From NCBI RefSeq assembly GCF_032854445.1, contig NC_088304.1, forward strand, positions 3,598,001-3,662,000: a stretch of DNA of 64,000 bases. Reading direction: 5' to 3'. Shown one piece after another: positions 20,545-31,085 of this stretch. Origin of the DNA: Liolophura sinensis. Its lineage: Eukaryota; Mollusca; Polyplacophora; Chitonida; Chitonidae. Position 1 is the stretch's first letter. Each line of letters opens with the position of its first letter. Under the pieces are notes generated by a model. The model worked only from the letters and a program-made list of their open reading frames with translations. It was not told where the DNA came from and did no database searches. The position numbers and the translations under genes were made by a program.

Positions 20545-21893
20545 ACCGCCGCCCACTGGCAAGTGAGATGAACCACCGCCCATTGGCAAGTGAGATGAAC
20601 CACCGCCCAATGGCAAGTGAGATGAATCACCGACCATTAGCAAGTGAAATGAATCACCGCCCATTGGCAAGTGACGTGAATCACCGCCCTTTGGCAAGTG
20701 AGATGAACCATCGCCCATTGGCAAGTGAGATGAACCACCACCCAATGGCAAGTGAGATGAATCACCGACCATTAGCAAGTGAGATGAATCACCGACCATT
20801 AGCAAGTGAGATGAATCACCGCCCATTGGTAAGTGAGGTGAAACACCGCCCATTGGTAAGTGAGGTGAACCACCGAAACCACCGAAAATTGACAAGTGAG
20901 ATGAATCACCGCCCATTGGCAAATGAGATGAATCACCTCCCATTGTTAAGTGAGATGAATCACCGCCCATTGGCTAGTGAGATGAATCATCGCCCATTGG
21001 CAAGTGAGATGAATCACCGACCATTGGCAAGTGAGATGAACCACCGATCATTGGCAAGTGAGATGAACCACCGCCCATTGGCAAATGAGAAGAACCACCG
21101 CCCATTGGCAAGTGAGATCAACCACCGCCCATTGGCAAGTGAGATGAATCACCGATCACTGGCAAGTGAGATAAATCACCGACCAGTGGCAAGTGAGATG
21201 AACCACCGACTATTGGCAAGTCAGATGAACCACCGCCCATTGGCAAGTGAGATGAATCAACTCCCATTGTTAAGTGAGATGAATCACCGCCCAATTGGCT
21301 AGTGAGATGAATCATCGCCCATTGGCAAGTGAGATGAATCACCGACCATTGGCAAGTGATAGGAATCACCGACCAGTGGCAAGTGAGATGAACCACAGCC
21401 CATTGGCAAATGAGAAGAACCACCGCCCATTGGCAAGTGAGATCAACCACCGCCCACTGGCAAGTGAGATGAATCACCGATCACTGGCAAGTGAGATAAA
21501 TCACCGACCAGTGGCAAGTGAGGTGAACCACCGACTATTGGCAAGTCAGATGAACCACCGCCCATTGGCAAGTGAGATGAACCACCACCCAATGGCAAGT
21601 GAGATGAACCACCGCCCATTGGCAAGTGAAATGAATCACCGATCATTGGCAAGTGAGATAAATCACCGACCATTGGCAAGTGAGACGAGCCACAGCCCAT
21701 TGGTAAATGAGATAATCCAATGACCATTGGCAAATGAGATGAATCACCTCCCATTGTTAAGTGAGATGAATCACCGCCCATTGGCTAGTGAGATGAATCA
21801 TCGCCCATTGGCAAGTGAGATGAACCACCGATCATTGGCAAGTGAGAGGAATCACCGACCAGTGGCAAGTGAGATGAACCACAGCCCAGAGGC
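20545..21893. repeat. 27-bp minisatellite, about 50 copies
   Basis: The unit is close to GATGAACCACCGCCC followed by ATTGGCAAGTGA. Because 27 is a multiple of three, long ORFs appear on both strands: a MNHRPLASE nonapeptide repeat on + (244, 142 and 71 codons) and GGDSSHLPM on -. Variants recur in the same order (for example the ACTATTGGCAAGTCAG unit near 21209 and 21530), indicating higher-order duplication of blocks. No signal peptide, splice context or non-repetitive flanking coding sequence supports a protein. Confidence 0.95.
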
Positions 21894-22004
21894 TCTAAAC
21901 CGATGCGGTTTTAGCTATCTCGTCTTAACCATGGGCGCTTAACCAGTGCGGGAAGATGTCTGTCTTAATGAAAACCAGTGACCCAGGACACAGGACCCAC
22001 GGGC

Positions 22005-22078
22005 TAATACTGGTCGCCGTGGTGTAAATGAAGTATTCTTGAGCATGGCATAGAACACCAAACAAATAAATAAATGAA
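22005..22078 (+). mobile_element. SINE 3' tail at the right edge of the 27-bp array
   Basis: TGGTCGCCGTGGTGTAAATG, then AAGTATTCTTGAGCATGGCA and ACACCAAACAAATAAATAAA match the family tail in the opposite orientation to the fragment at 20464. Confidence 0.65.
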
Positions 22079-22109
22079 TACTAACCAGGGGCTCGTTATA
22101 TATGAGATC

Positions 22110-22350
22110 ATGGGCCGCTCTTAGCAAGAGGGTTTTAACCAGTGAGGGAAGGCGTCTCTCTTGATCAAAGATTCTCAACCAGTGAGATCGGATGTCTCTC
22201 TTAACCAAAGACTCTTAACCAATGAGATTGTGTGTCTGCCTCAACCAGTGGCTCTTATCAAATGAGAGATGATGTCTGACTTTAACCAGAGGCTTTTAAC
22301 CGACGAGACCGGGCGTCTCTTCAGCCAAAGGCTCTTACAAAATGAGGCCA
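22110..22350. repeat. Degenerate ~40-bp tandem repeat
   Basis: About five copies of a unit like CTCTTAACCAATGAGAT followed by a TGTCTGCCTCAACCAGTGG-like half. AACCAGTG motifs also occur between 21920 and 21990. Confidence 0.7.
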
Positions 22351-22559
22351 TGAATCTCAATAATTTCTGTCGGTCGAATGTAGCCCATTGGCCGAATTGT
22401 GGCCAGGTAACAGCTATTTCAGTACTATCATTAATTTTTTGGGCTGGAAGAAAAGCTATATATGTACATACATTTCCTCCTAGCCTAACTTGTACCGGAA
22501 ATACTAATTAGCAGGTCGTACGGTTGATAGATTGATTATTGATTGATCTAAGTATCGGT

Positions 22560-23660
22560 GACATGATTCAATCGTTCACTAGACTAATGATTGATTCATG
22601 CGTTCACTGATCTAATGATCGATTCATTCGCTCACTGATCTAATGGTCGAATCATTCGTTCAATGATCTAATGATTGATTCATTCGTTCAGTGATTTAAG
22701 CATTGATTCATTCGTTCAGTAATCGAATGATTGATTCATTCGTTCCATGACCTAATGATTCATTTATTCGTTCCATGATCTAATGATTGATTCATTCGTT
22801 CAGTGATCTAATGATTGATTCATTCTTTCAGTAACCTAATGATTGATTCATTTGTTCAGTGATCTAATGATTGATTCATTCTTTCAGTGATCTAATGATT
22901 GATTCATTCGTTCAGTGACCTAATGATTGATTCATTCGTGCAATGATCTAATGATTGATTCATTCGTTCCATAATCTAATGATTGATTCATTCGTTCCAT
23001 GACCTAATGGTTGATTCATTCTTTCAGTGATTTAATGATTGATTCATTTGTTCATTGATCTAATGATTGATTCATTCGGTCAGTGGTCTGTTGATTGATT
23101 CATTCCTTCAGTGATCTAATGATTGATTTATTCGTTCAGTGATCTAATGATTGATTCATTCGTTCCATGACCTAATGATTGATTCATTCGTTCCATGATC
23201 TAATGATTGATTCATTCGTTCAGTGATGTAATGATTGATTCATTCTTTCAGTAACCTAATGATTGATTCATTCGTTCAGTGATTTAATGATTGATTCATT
23301 CGTTCCATGACCTAATGATTGATTCATTCTTTTAGTGATTTAATGATTGATTCATTTGTTCAGTGATTTAATGATTGATTCATTATTTTATTGATCTAAT
23401 GATTGATTCATTCTTTCAGTAACCTAATGATTGATTCATTCGTTCAGTGACCTAATGATTGATTCATTCGTTCACTGATGTGTTTTTTTTTTCATCAATT
23501 GATCCATTGTTTCATTGATCTGCTAAGTGATTCATTTTTCGCCGATTGGTCTACTGATTTGTGCGTCAATTGAATCCATTAACTGATTTATTTATTCATC
23601 GATCTAGTGATTGATTCATTTCTCCTTGCACATCCATTCATTCATGTCATGATTTATTAA
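22560..23660. repeat. 28-bp minisatellite, about 33 copies, with degenerate right flank
   Basis: The unit is close to TGATCTAATGATTGATTCA followed by TTCGTTCAG. It is regular to about 23480 and then decays. 28 is not a multiple of three and no ORF is present. A detached piece lies at 24180-24290. Confidence 0.95.
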
Positions 23661-23934
23661 TTCATTCATCACAGCTTAATATGAAGATTTGTTGATTTTT
23701 AACTTAAGCTTGTGTAAGTATATTCCCTCGAAAGTATCAGTGTTCAATCAAAACTGATTCGGTCCATACTGTTTCTTATACACAAACGGACAAATAGAAC
23801 CTCCATGACAGACTCATTATTCCGATGCCTGGAAAACGATTAATAGTATGAGATTCTGCAGCTGATATGGCCTGCCATGCTGATAACGATAAGTCTCTGA
23901 CTGAACTCATTAATGATGTAATCTCACGCGCGAA

Positions 23935-24180
23935 TTTAGTGTGCCGAGTACAAACAAGTCACATGGGGCAGAGGTGAGTCGGTGCAGTTCTCCGCACAGC
24001 ACCACGTCACAGTAGTCAGCTGGTAAGGGACAAGAAGGTCCGGAACTTTGCTTGCTCTGGGAGCTTTTTTTATTTCGTCGCCCATTATGGAACTTTTGTA
24101 CGCAAACTGACAGCAGTAAATGTGCAAGTTTTTTTGTCACAAATTCTGTGAATGAGTGTCTTCACGTGTGAAGAATGTTA
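23935..24180 (+). repeat. Segmental duplication, copy A
   Basis: GTGCCGAGTACAAACAAGTC plus ACATGGGGCAGAGGTGA, ending in a TGTGCAAGTTTTTTTGTCAC ... GTCTTCACGTGTGAAGAATG section. It is related to 24287-24470. Confidence 0.7.
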
Positions 24181-24290
24181 ATGATTGATTCATTAGTTCG
24201 CTGATCTAATGATCGATTTATTCGTGCACTGATCTAATAATTGATTCATTCGTTTACTGATCTAATGATTGAGATGATCTAATGAATTAG
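24180..24290. repeat. Detached 28-bp minisatellite block
   Basis: Four copies of the 28-bp unit lie exactly between the two copies of the segmental duplication. Confidence 0.8.
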
Positions 24291-24470
24291 TGTGCCGAGT
24301 ACAAAGAAGCCACATGGGGCAGAGGTGAAGCTGGGCGTTTTTCATTGCGTGTCCCGTTAGGGGACGTTTGTATGCAAATTGCTACAAACTTTCGTTTTTA
24401 TTCCAGAAAAAGGTTCATGTGCAAGCTTTTGTCACGTACTCTGTGACGTCTTCACGTATGACGAATGCTG
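24287..24470 (+). repeat. Segmental duplication, copy B
   Basis: Diverged copy of 23935-24180 with internal deletions. It shares GTGCCGAGTACAAA, ACATGGGGCAGAGGTGA and TGTGCAAGCTTTTGTCAC-type segments. Confidence 0.65.
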
Positions 24471-24518
24471 TTTTCAAACTGCCAACGCCTAAAAATAGAA
24501 CTCTTCTCAAGACTGTCA

Positions 24519-24542
24519 TATATATATATATATATATATATA
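24519..24542. repeat. (TA)n microsatellite
   Basis: Short TA run ahead of a T-rich tract (24628-24676). Confidence 0.9.
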
Positions 24543-24704
24543 TGTAAAGAGGATATTCAAGCTTCAACTCATCAAACGGTATGTTGTCTTTATGCACGCT
24601 TAGTTGAATTAGTGGATTTTTCTGGAATTTTTTTTTTTTTTTTTGTTTGTTTGTTTTTTATTTTTTGTTTTGTTTTCCAGATGATTCGAGCAATATGATA
24701 ATAG

Positions 24705-24947
24705 TGCATGGTCAAGGTGGTTACCACGCCAGCACGGCGCATTGACCCGGGAGCCTCTCATCAGTACATTCGCTGTGGTTTCAAGTTTAGCTCATGTTGG
24801 CTTCCTCTCCAGCCACATGTGGAAAGTTCTGCCAGCAACATGCGGATGTTCGTGGAATTTCCCCGGGCTCTGCCCGATATCCTCCCACCATAATGCTGGC
24901 CGTCGTAGTATAAGCACGGCGTTATACACCAATCAAATAAATAAACA
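24705..24947 (+). mobile_element. tRNA-derived SINE, near full length
   Basis: Diverged head (GGTCAAGGTGGTTACCACGC), core GCTTCCTCTCCAGCCACATG, CCTCCCACCATAATGCTGGC, and tail ACACCAATCAAATAAATAAA. An 8-bp GATAATAG direct repeat at 24697-24704 and 24948-24955 is the probable target duplication. Confidence 0.8.
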
Positions 24948-25081
24948 GATAATAGCGAAAACATCCTCTCGCTTTTTGTCCGCCGCTGTACATATTTCAT
25001 TGAGAGCCAGACTTTTTGTCCTGCTCTTTAAAACCAATACAGCAAACATTGATTATATGACAAATAAAGAGGTATGAGGGC

Positions 25082-25238
25082 GTCAAGAGAGGCAGCTGCA
25101 AGTACTGACCAGAGACATTTTTAAAGTCTCTGGTATGACCCGACATGGGTTCGATCCCAGGCCTCCTGACCTCGAGGTGGACGCTCAAACCCTGAAGCAT
25201 TTTAAGACGGAAATATACTTGCAGCTGCCTCTCTTGAC
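25082..25238. mobile_element. 157-bp foldback element with 23-bp perfect inverted repeats and tRNA-like B box
   Basis: GTCAAGAGAGGCAGCTGCAA plus GTA (25082-25104) is the exact reverse complement of 25216-25238. Inside are a second hairpin (CCAGAGAC ... GTCTCTGG) and GGGTTCGATCCC, a perfect Pol III B-box sequence. No ORF. It could be a tRNA-derived foldback element or MITE. Confidence 0.65.
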
Positions 25239-25364
25239 ACCCAGCACTGACAGGTAAGAGCACGAAAATGAAACTGGTCTGCCCGGTGTTATTATAATGT
25301 GACTGAGTGGGGTGTCATGTCTGGTGTCCTGGCATGATACTTCAGTGGCTGTACTTATTGCGGG

Positions 25365-26320
25365 AATAATTGTGGTTTGGCTTTTATTGCGATTATGGCT
25401 GTAGTTATGGTTGTGAGAATGACTGTGGTTTAGCTTTTATTGCGATTGTGACTGTAGTTATGGTTGTTGAAATGATTTTGGTTATGGCTTTTATTGCGCT
25501 TGTGACTGTGCTTATGGTTATAGGAATGATTCTGGTTGTGTCTTTTATTGTTGTTATGGCCGTAGTTATATTTGTGGAAATGATTGTGGTTCTATCTTTC
25601 ATTGCGCATATGGCTGTGGTTGTGGTTGTGGGAGTCACTGTAATTGTGGCTTTTACAGCGGTTACGTCTGTGGTCATGGTTGTGAGAAAGATTTTGGTTA
25701 GCACATTCATTGCGCTTTAAACTGTAGTTATATTTGTAGTAATGATTGTGGTTATGACTTTTATTGCGCCTTTGGCTCCAGTTTTGGTAGAGGGAATAAC
25801 TGTGGTTGTCGCTTTTACTGCAGTTACTGTTGTAGGAATCATTGCAATGGTGTCTTTTACTGTAGTTATAGATGTGGTTATGGTTGTAGGAATGATTGTG
25901 GTTGTGATTTTACTGCAATTATGGCTGTGGGAATGACTGTGGTTGTGGCTTTTATTGAACTGATGGCTGTAGATATATTTGTGGGAATGATTGTGATTGT
26001 TGTTTCCATTGATGTTATGGCCATAGTTATGGTAGTAGGAATTATTGTGATTAGAACTTTCATTGCGCTTATGACTGTAGATATAGTTGTGGGAATGATT
26101 GTGGTTCTGACTTTTATTGTGCTTATGGCTCCAGTTATGGTGGTGGGAATGACTGTGGTTGTGGCTTTTACTGCCGTTATGGCCCCAGTTATGGTGGTGG
26201 GAATGACTGTGGTTGTGGCTTTTACTGCCGTTATGGCTCCAGTTATGGTTGTAGGAATGATTGTGGTTGTGGCTTTTATTGCAGTTGTGGCTGTAGTTAT
26301 GGTTGTGGTTATTTACCTGT
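25365..26320. repeat. 54-bp tandem array, about 18 copies, with hydrophobic and Cys/Gly/Tyr reading frames
   Basis: The unit is like TGTGGTTGTGGCTTTTACTG, then CCGTTATGGCCCCAGTTATG, then GTGGTGGGAATGAC (18 codons). One frame gives a hydrophobic VVVAFTAVMAPVMVVGMT repeat (ORFs of 116, 64 and 133 codons). Another gives CGCGFYCRYGPSYGGGND, a Cys/Gly/Tyr-rich repeat reminiscent in composition of secreted structural proteins. The Cys frame is broken by single-base indels (about 25430 and 25910) and by stops (TGA about 25468, TAG about 25698, TGA twice and TAG between 25950 and 26055), but is open in the last four or five copies. This is either a pure minisatellite or a decayed repeat gene. Confidence 0.85.
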
Positions 26321-26529
26321 AGCTGTTGTTAAGGTCGAGACTTACTTCCTCAGTAAGCCAACACCAGCGTTTGTTGTCACTATGGCCTCGTACACCGTGA
26401 GAGCGCACAAAACTTTAACATTCCGACCTCTTGTGAAGCATTTGCAATTAGGTCTAAACCATAACGCGACGCTGTTTACCCGGAAAACGTAATTTTGAGT
26501 TTTGCGAATTTTGGTATAATATGCCAACC

Positions 26530-26760
26530 ACTTGCCAAGACAAGAAGCCAGCCCATCAATCTGTCAGTCAGTTCCTGAGGTGGCCAGTCAGGCAATCAGT
26601 CAGTCACTAAAACGAGCGTGTAGCCATTCAAACATCAACTCAGGCAACCAAGCGGTGACAAAGACATCAAACAAGTTGGGGTTGTGACTCAGACAACCAA
26701 TCAGTGACAAAGTTAGTCAGTCCACAAACTGTCATCGCAAAGGCATGAACTAACAAAGGG
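26530..26760. repeat. Loose CAGTCAGT/CAACCAA-rich degenerate repeats
   Basis: Scattered GTCAGTCAG, GGCAACCAAGCGGTGACAAAG and GACAACCAATCAGTGACAAAG segments, about 60 bp apart, suggest an old tandem repeat. Confidence 0.4.
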
Positions 26761-26899
26761 GCTCCACAGCTTGGACCCGAGGCTACATTAGGCGGGAAAG
26801 GTTCTTGGTTATGAAAGTCCAATGCTTGAATCCTGTAAATCCATAAGCTGAGTTGCGACCTTACGTCAGGAGGGACATTGTTTACGTGGGAAAGAGCGG

Positions 26900-27012
26900 T
26901 CGTGGGTCCCTACCTTATATATATTTCGCCCATAAGCCTAACCACCGTCATAAGAATGAAATATTTATGAGTACGACAAGAAACCACAAACAAATAGATA
27001 AATAACTAAACA
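26900..27012 (+). mobile_element. Diverged SINE 3' fragment
   Basis: AACCACCGTCATAAGAATGA, AATATTTATGAGTACGAC and ACAAATAGATAAATAA follow the order of the family core and tail. Confidence 0.55.
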
Positions 27013-28735
27013 AAGCATGTTGCACAGTCAATACCATGACGATGTTATGTAATCTTTAATTCACTAGAAAGTCAGTTGTATAAGTAAGAAATAATACTTA
27101 AAAGGGCTAAAAATAATTACCTGAAAAATTAATCCGCATTTCTTTTCTTGACGATAATCCCGCTCGACTGACTCACAGGTATTTCGTCTGCCTTTGACAG
27201 ACGCCATAAAACCTGGAACAAGTATGAGTAACGTATCAACATATCGAAATGAATTAAAACAAATGCGTAGTGTTAACATCGTGGGAGAAGGCGGCGGGTA
27301 TAATGTAGGCCCGGTAACGACTTGTGATGGATACAGACACCGACTCGTCTTATGAGGCAGGGGCTGACAGGAGTTAATGAGAGACAACCAGGTAGACAGA
27401 CCAGGTATAAGAGAGAAAAAGAGACTTTGTGGGGAAAAAATGCCATAGCCTGGAGCAGGAGTCTTCTGACGCCTTTATCAGTCTGGCATCTGATGACATG
27501 GCATGAAAGGCGTCAAATCGGGTCGGATTTATCAACGATTAACACGTCTGTGTCGCCAGTGAATGTTTTTCAATTTCCAGCCACATTACTACAGGCTGTT
27601 TGTCAGTTGAGCCATAAAAAGAAAGAAAGAAAAAGAAAAAAAAACAGAACAAACCGTTGAGAAAATCCTGTAAAGGAACGAGGCTTGAGCGAAGAATTAT
27701 GCCAATTAGTACCGCGTATCTCGCCCGAGGGGCCCGTAAATCGGGCTTAAATTGAAACGATGCTGTTGAAATCGGCCACAAAAAATCGCGTCTATTGTCT
27801 CTAACATAGCCTGGCTGACGACAAGATTCATGTACACCGTCTGTTATAACTTGTCACTTGTCAACAGGCCACTGTGAGTATATATATATATATATATATA
27901 AGTATTTATATCTATATATGGGTGTATGTGAATATACGCTCAACTGAGGATAGCCTTTCGTTCTCATGATAACACAGGATGCGCATACCTGTACATATAA
28001 GCCTACGCTGTACTACGGCCATTAAGTCTTCAAATTGGTGAGGCTCCTATCAACGTACGTTATGGTCATGTAGGTTCTTTTCTCTTACGAATCGCTGACC
28101 GATGATTTCCAGTTTTTACAATTTCGTTTTAATTATTTTTGAAACATATTAATTTTCGTAATACAAACAATACAATTGTCAAACAAAAAGTGTCTGACGT
28201 CAAGTGTATAGATTTTGTTTTACATATCGTAAAAATGGTTTTGAAAATAATTTAAAATGAAAACAGCACGAACTTATGGGCCTACATATGCATATGGACA
28301 GCAGAGGAAACCGGATTTACAAAACAGGAATCAGATAATTGGCGGGTCCATAGGCTGGATTCGATCTCATGATTGCGTCAGTGAAAGCAATTGACAGTGC
28401 CTTTTGCTCTGTGCGTAACTGTGAAATACCTTTGACTTAAATTTCAATAAAAAAATAAATGTGCAACGCATGTAATACAAGTAAACGATGTTCTGTTTAG
28501 CTTTTTCTCCACATGAAGAGAGGAAAACAATACATAAACACCTCCAGACATAAAAATAAATTTTAAAAAATTTTGAAGATAGGTTACACCATTGGTATAA
28601 ATTAAGTTTCGAAAATATAAATTTTCCACAAAAAAAAAACAAACAAAAGAAAATATCCAATCTTACACAAATACATAAAGCTCCCACGGCTCAGATTTGC
28701 ACGAATCTTCTGGTGAAATCTTCATGTCTTATGGT
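27013..28735. other. Intergenic, no gene recognised
   Basis: Unique AT-rich sequence with a TA run at 27877-27900. The overlapping short ORFs on both strands have no recognisable domains. Confidence 0.6.
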
Positions 28736-28744
28736 TTATTTCAT

Positions 28745-28860
28745 GGGGGATACCGGAGAGAAGGAAACGAACCATTATGCTTTGCTGGGGGATACCGGAG
28801 AGAAGGAAATAAACCACTATCCTTAGGTCTGGGTATCGGAGAGAAGGAAATAAAGGTTGT
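28745..28860. repeat. Three tandem ~50-bp copies
   Basis: GGGGGATACCGGAGAGAAGG is repeated, with AAACGAACCATTAT / AAATAAACCACTAT / AAATAAAGG continuations. The third copy is diverged. Confidence 0.8.
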
Positions 28861-28894
28861 ATTTGGAAAATGCAACGCTCCATCAAGAACAAGC

Positions 28895-29000
28895 ACACCT
28901 TGTCCATTCCCTGTCTCAGGCCGGATTTGAACTCGAACCCGGTGCATCGTGGTGATTAAAACACAAAACCTCCTATCCGTCCGCTTTAAGCACTATGACT
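28895..29000 (-). mobile_element. Possible tRNA-derived SINE head
   Basis: On the - strand, GGGTTCGAGTTCAAATCCGG contains a B-box-like sequence followed by CCTGAGACAGGG. No family tail is visible. Confidence 0.35.
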
Positions 29001-29537
29001 TCCTTGACGATTGCACTAGCGTTTTTATCTCTTTATGTCTTCTATGTTAAACGCGATCACGAGCGTTTTAGGTTTAGGATTTTTAGTATCTGTTTTTGTC
29101 CTTTAAAATGCACTCTACATGATTTTCTGTAATCCAGTCAGTATACATCGCGTTGAATAATATATATCACGGCGTGCAATCAAATAAAGTGAGATTCATA
29201 TTTGGTGCTTGACAACTTATAGCCTATATTAGGATGGTACACGATTTGGCTGCTGAGTAAAGTTATGCGCCACTAACCTTCGTTACTCGCGTCTTTAGAC
29301 CTCTATTGAAGACTGTTGATTTTAAACATGCCATTAACATTTCTTTACTATATATACTTTCTTACTTCTTTTGGAAATTAGTCTTGCTATTAATGCCCTT
29401 TATCGCACATTGTGTGTAGCGACTGGTATGCGAAAATCTGTTTCGACGCTTACATATTCTCCACAAAATTGCAGTTTCTTAGGTGATAAACATGACGTTC
29501 AGTAAAGTTCCAGCGACTGAATCAGTGATGTGAGAAA

Positions 29538-29655
29538 ACCATGGTTTGTGCATGTTGTGTTGCGAGTAAAACAATGATTTGTTTACAGCACCAAAGACCA
29601 TGGTTTGTGCATGTTGTGTTGCGAGTAAAACAATGATTTGTTTACAGCACCAAAG
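29538..29655. repeat. Perfect 59-bp tandem duplication
   Basis: 29538-29596 and 29597-29655 are identical, beginning ACCATGGTTTGTGCATG and ending ACAGCACCAAAG. Confidence 0.97.
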
Positions 29656-29659
29656 ACGC

Positions 29660-30435
29660 TAGTGCCAAGTCGTGTTGTTGTGTTTTCGAATCATAAATGA
29701 CATATCTATTGACACACGTGATGCAAACGGCGATAAGCGATATCTTCATGAAACGTGGATGAAATCGCTAATAATCTATCAGTTCAGTCATTTCCATACA
29801 GCTGCTCCCTAAAAATAAAAGTTTTCAAAGTGTTAATTTCGATACCACCATATCAAGATTTCGTGACTCGAACATGGTAAATAAACCGCTTGTGTTGTTT
29901 AATAAAATAAGACAGCTTCCATTCATATTATCTTAAGGGTGTCAGGACAGGAGTCAAGTTGGGAGTAACTGAGCCCAGCACACATCGAATCCGCCATGAG
30001 CTGCGGTCTGTGCATCCGCAGTCGTGTTACTACGAGTTAATATCATAATAAGATCCCCGTGGGCCTTTTGTATGATTTGTGCCCTTACATTTTTTTTAAT
30101 TACAACAACTGCAATTTTCAAAAACCACAGACTTCTTTATTAAATGTCGACTTATTGACACTCGTCCCGTTGCTGCTGTGGTACCCTTGTATTCATATAT
30201 ATCACTATGTTGTTATTCCACGGCAACCTATTTTTATGTTGCCTGTAAACTTCGAGAAGACCAGTAAATTTCACCCGATATACGACTTACTTGAGAAAAA
30301 TCTTTTGTCGGCTAAACGGTTGATGGATTCGAACCGGCAGTTGTCCAACTCATTCCATTGCGGTGTCTCATTGAAGCCGGTCGATCTCAGACTATATTGA
30401 CACCAGGTCCATCCGTACTTGGCCTATCTCTTATA
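29660..30435. other. Intergenic, no gene recognised
   Basis: Unique sequence. A 113-codon open frame at 30059-30400 has no ATG start or recognisable domain and is not called. Confidence 0.55.
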
Positions 30436-31085
30436 CCGACACCAGGAAACCACAACGTTCATCACAACTTCCACAGCGACCTTCATTACAACTTCCATGG
30501 CAACGCTCAATACAACTTCCACAGCAACGTTCATTACAACTTCCAAAGCAAACGTTCACAGTAAGAGTTCAACAACTTTTCATCACAGCTTTCAGCTGAA
30601 CCACCAGCACAAATTCCACACCAGCCTTTAGCACAAAAGGTTTATTTATTTATTTGATTGGGGTTTTGCGCCGTACTCAAGAATATTTCGCTTATACAAC
30701 GGCGGCCAGCATTTTGGTTGGAGTACTGCGGTGGAAACCTACGGCATCTGCTTCCTTCGGCGCAACTTCAACCACAACAGACAGTACAACAACCACATGA
30801 CGTTGTGTTACAACATCCATGTCATGCTGCAGTTAGTCGTTAGCATTTAAGCATTTACTTGAGCAGTAGAAGGTAAATTGACAAGATGATGACATTTTAC
30901 TCTGATTTTACTCTCAATGCTGTAGCAATTTATATTCAACATAACTTCCACATCAACTTCAACAGAATATGTCCATAAGAGGAACCACACCACTCTTCAG
31001 TACAGCTCCCGTATGAATCTTCAACACGACTTCCACAATAACCATCAACACAGCTTTTCCAGCTCATACCCGCAGCAACCCAAAG
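30436..31085. repeat. Degenerate ACAACTTCCA-rich ~24-bp repeat interrupted by a SINE
   Basis: Units like TTCATTACAACTTCCACAGC are clearest at 30458-30560 and continue in weaker form at 30755-30840 and 30935-31085, on both sides of a SINE fragment. Confidence 0.7.
30640..30748 (-). mobile_element. 5'-truncated SINE
   Basis: TTTATTTATTTATTTGATTG, then TTTTGCGCCGTACTCAAGAA and TATACAACGGCGGCCAGCAT: tail and core in reverse orientation. Similarity is lost after GGTGGAAACC. Confidence 0.8.

Noticed and set aside
20464-21942. ORFs of 244, 168, 142, 119, 112 and 71 codons
   Set aside because: All are readings of the 27-bp tandem unit, with no unique coding sequence at either end.
25370-26322. Hydrophobic ORFs (116, 64 and 133 codons) resembling membrane protein
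   Set aside because: They are the VVAFTAV-type frame of the 54-bp repeat and switch frame between units; no start context or unique flanks.
29538-29655. CRISPR-like repeat
   Set aside because: Only two adjacent identical copies without spacers, in a eukaryotic genome; a simple tandem duplication.
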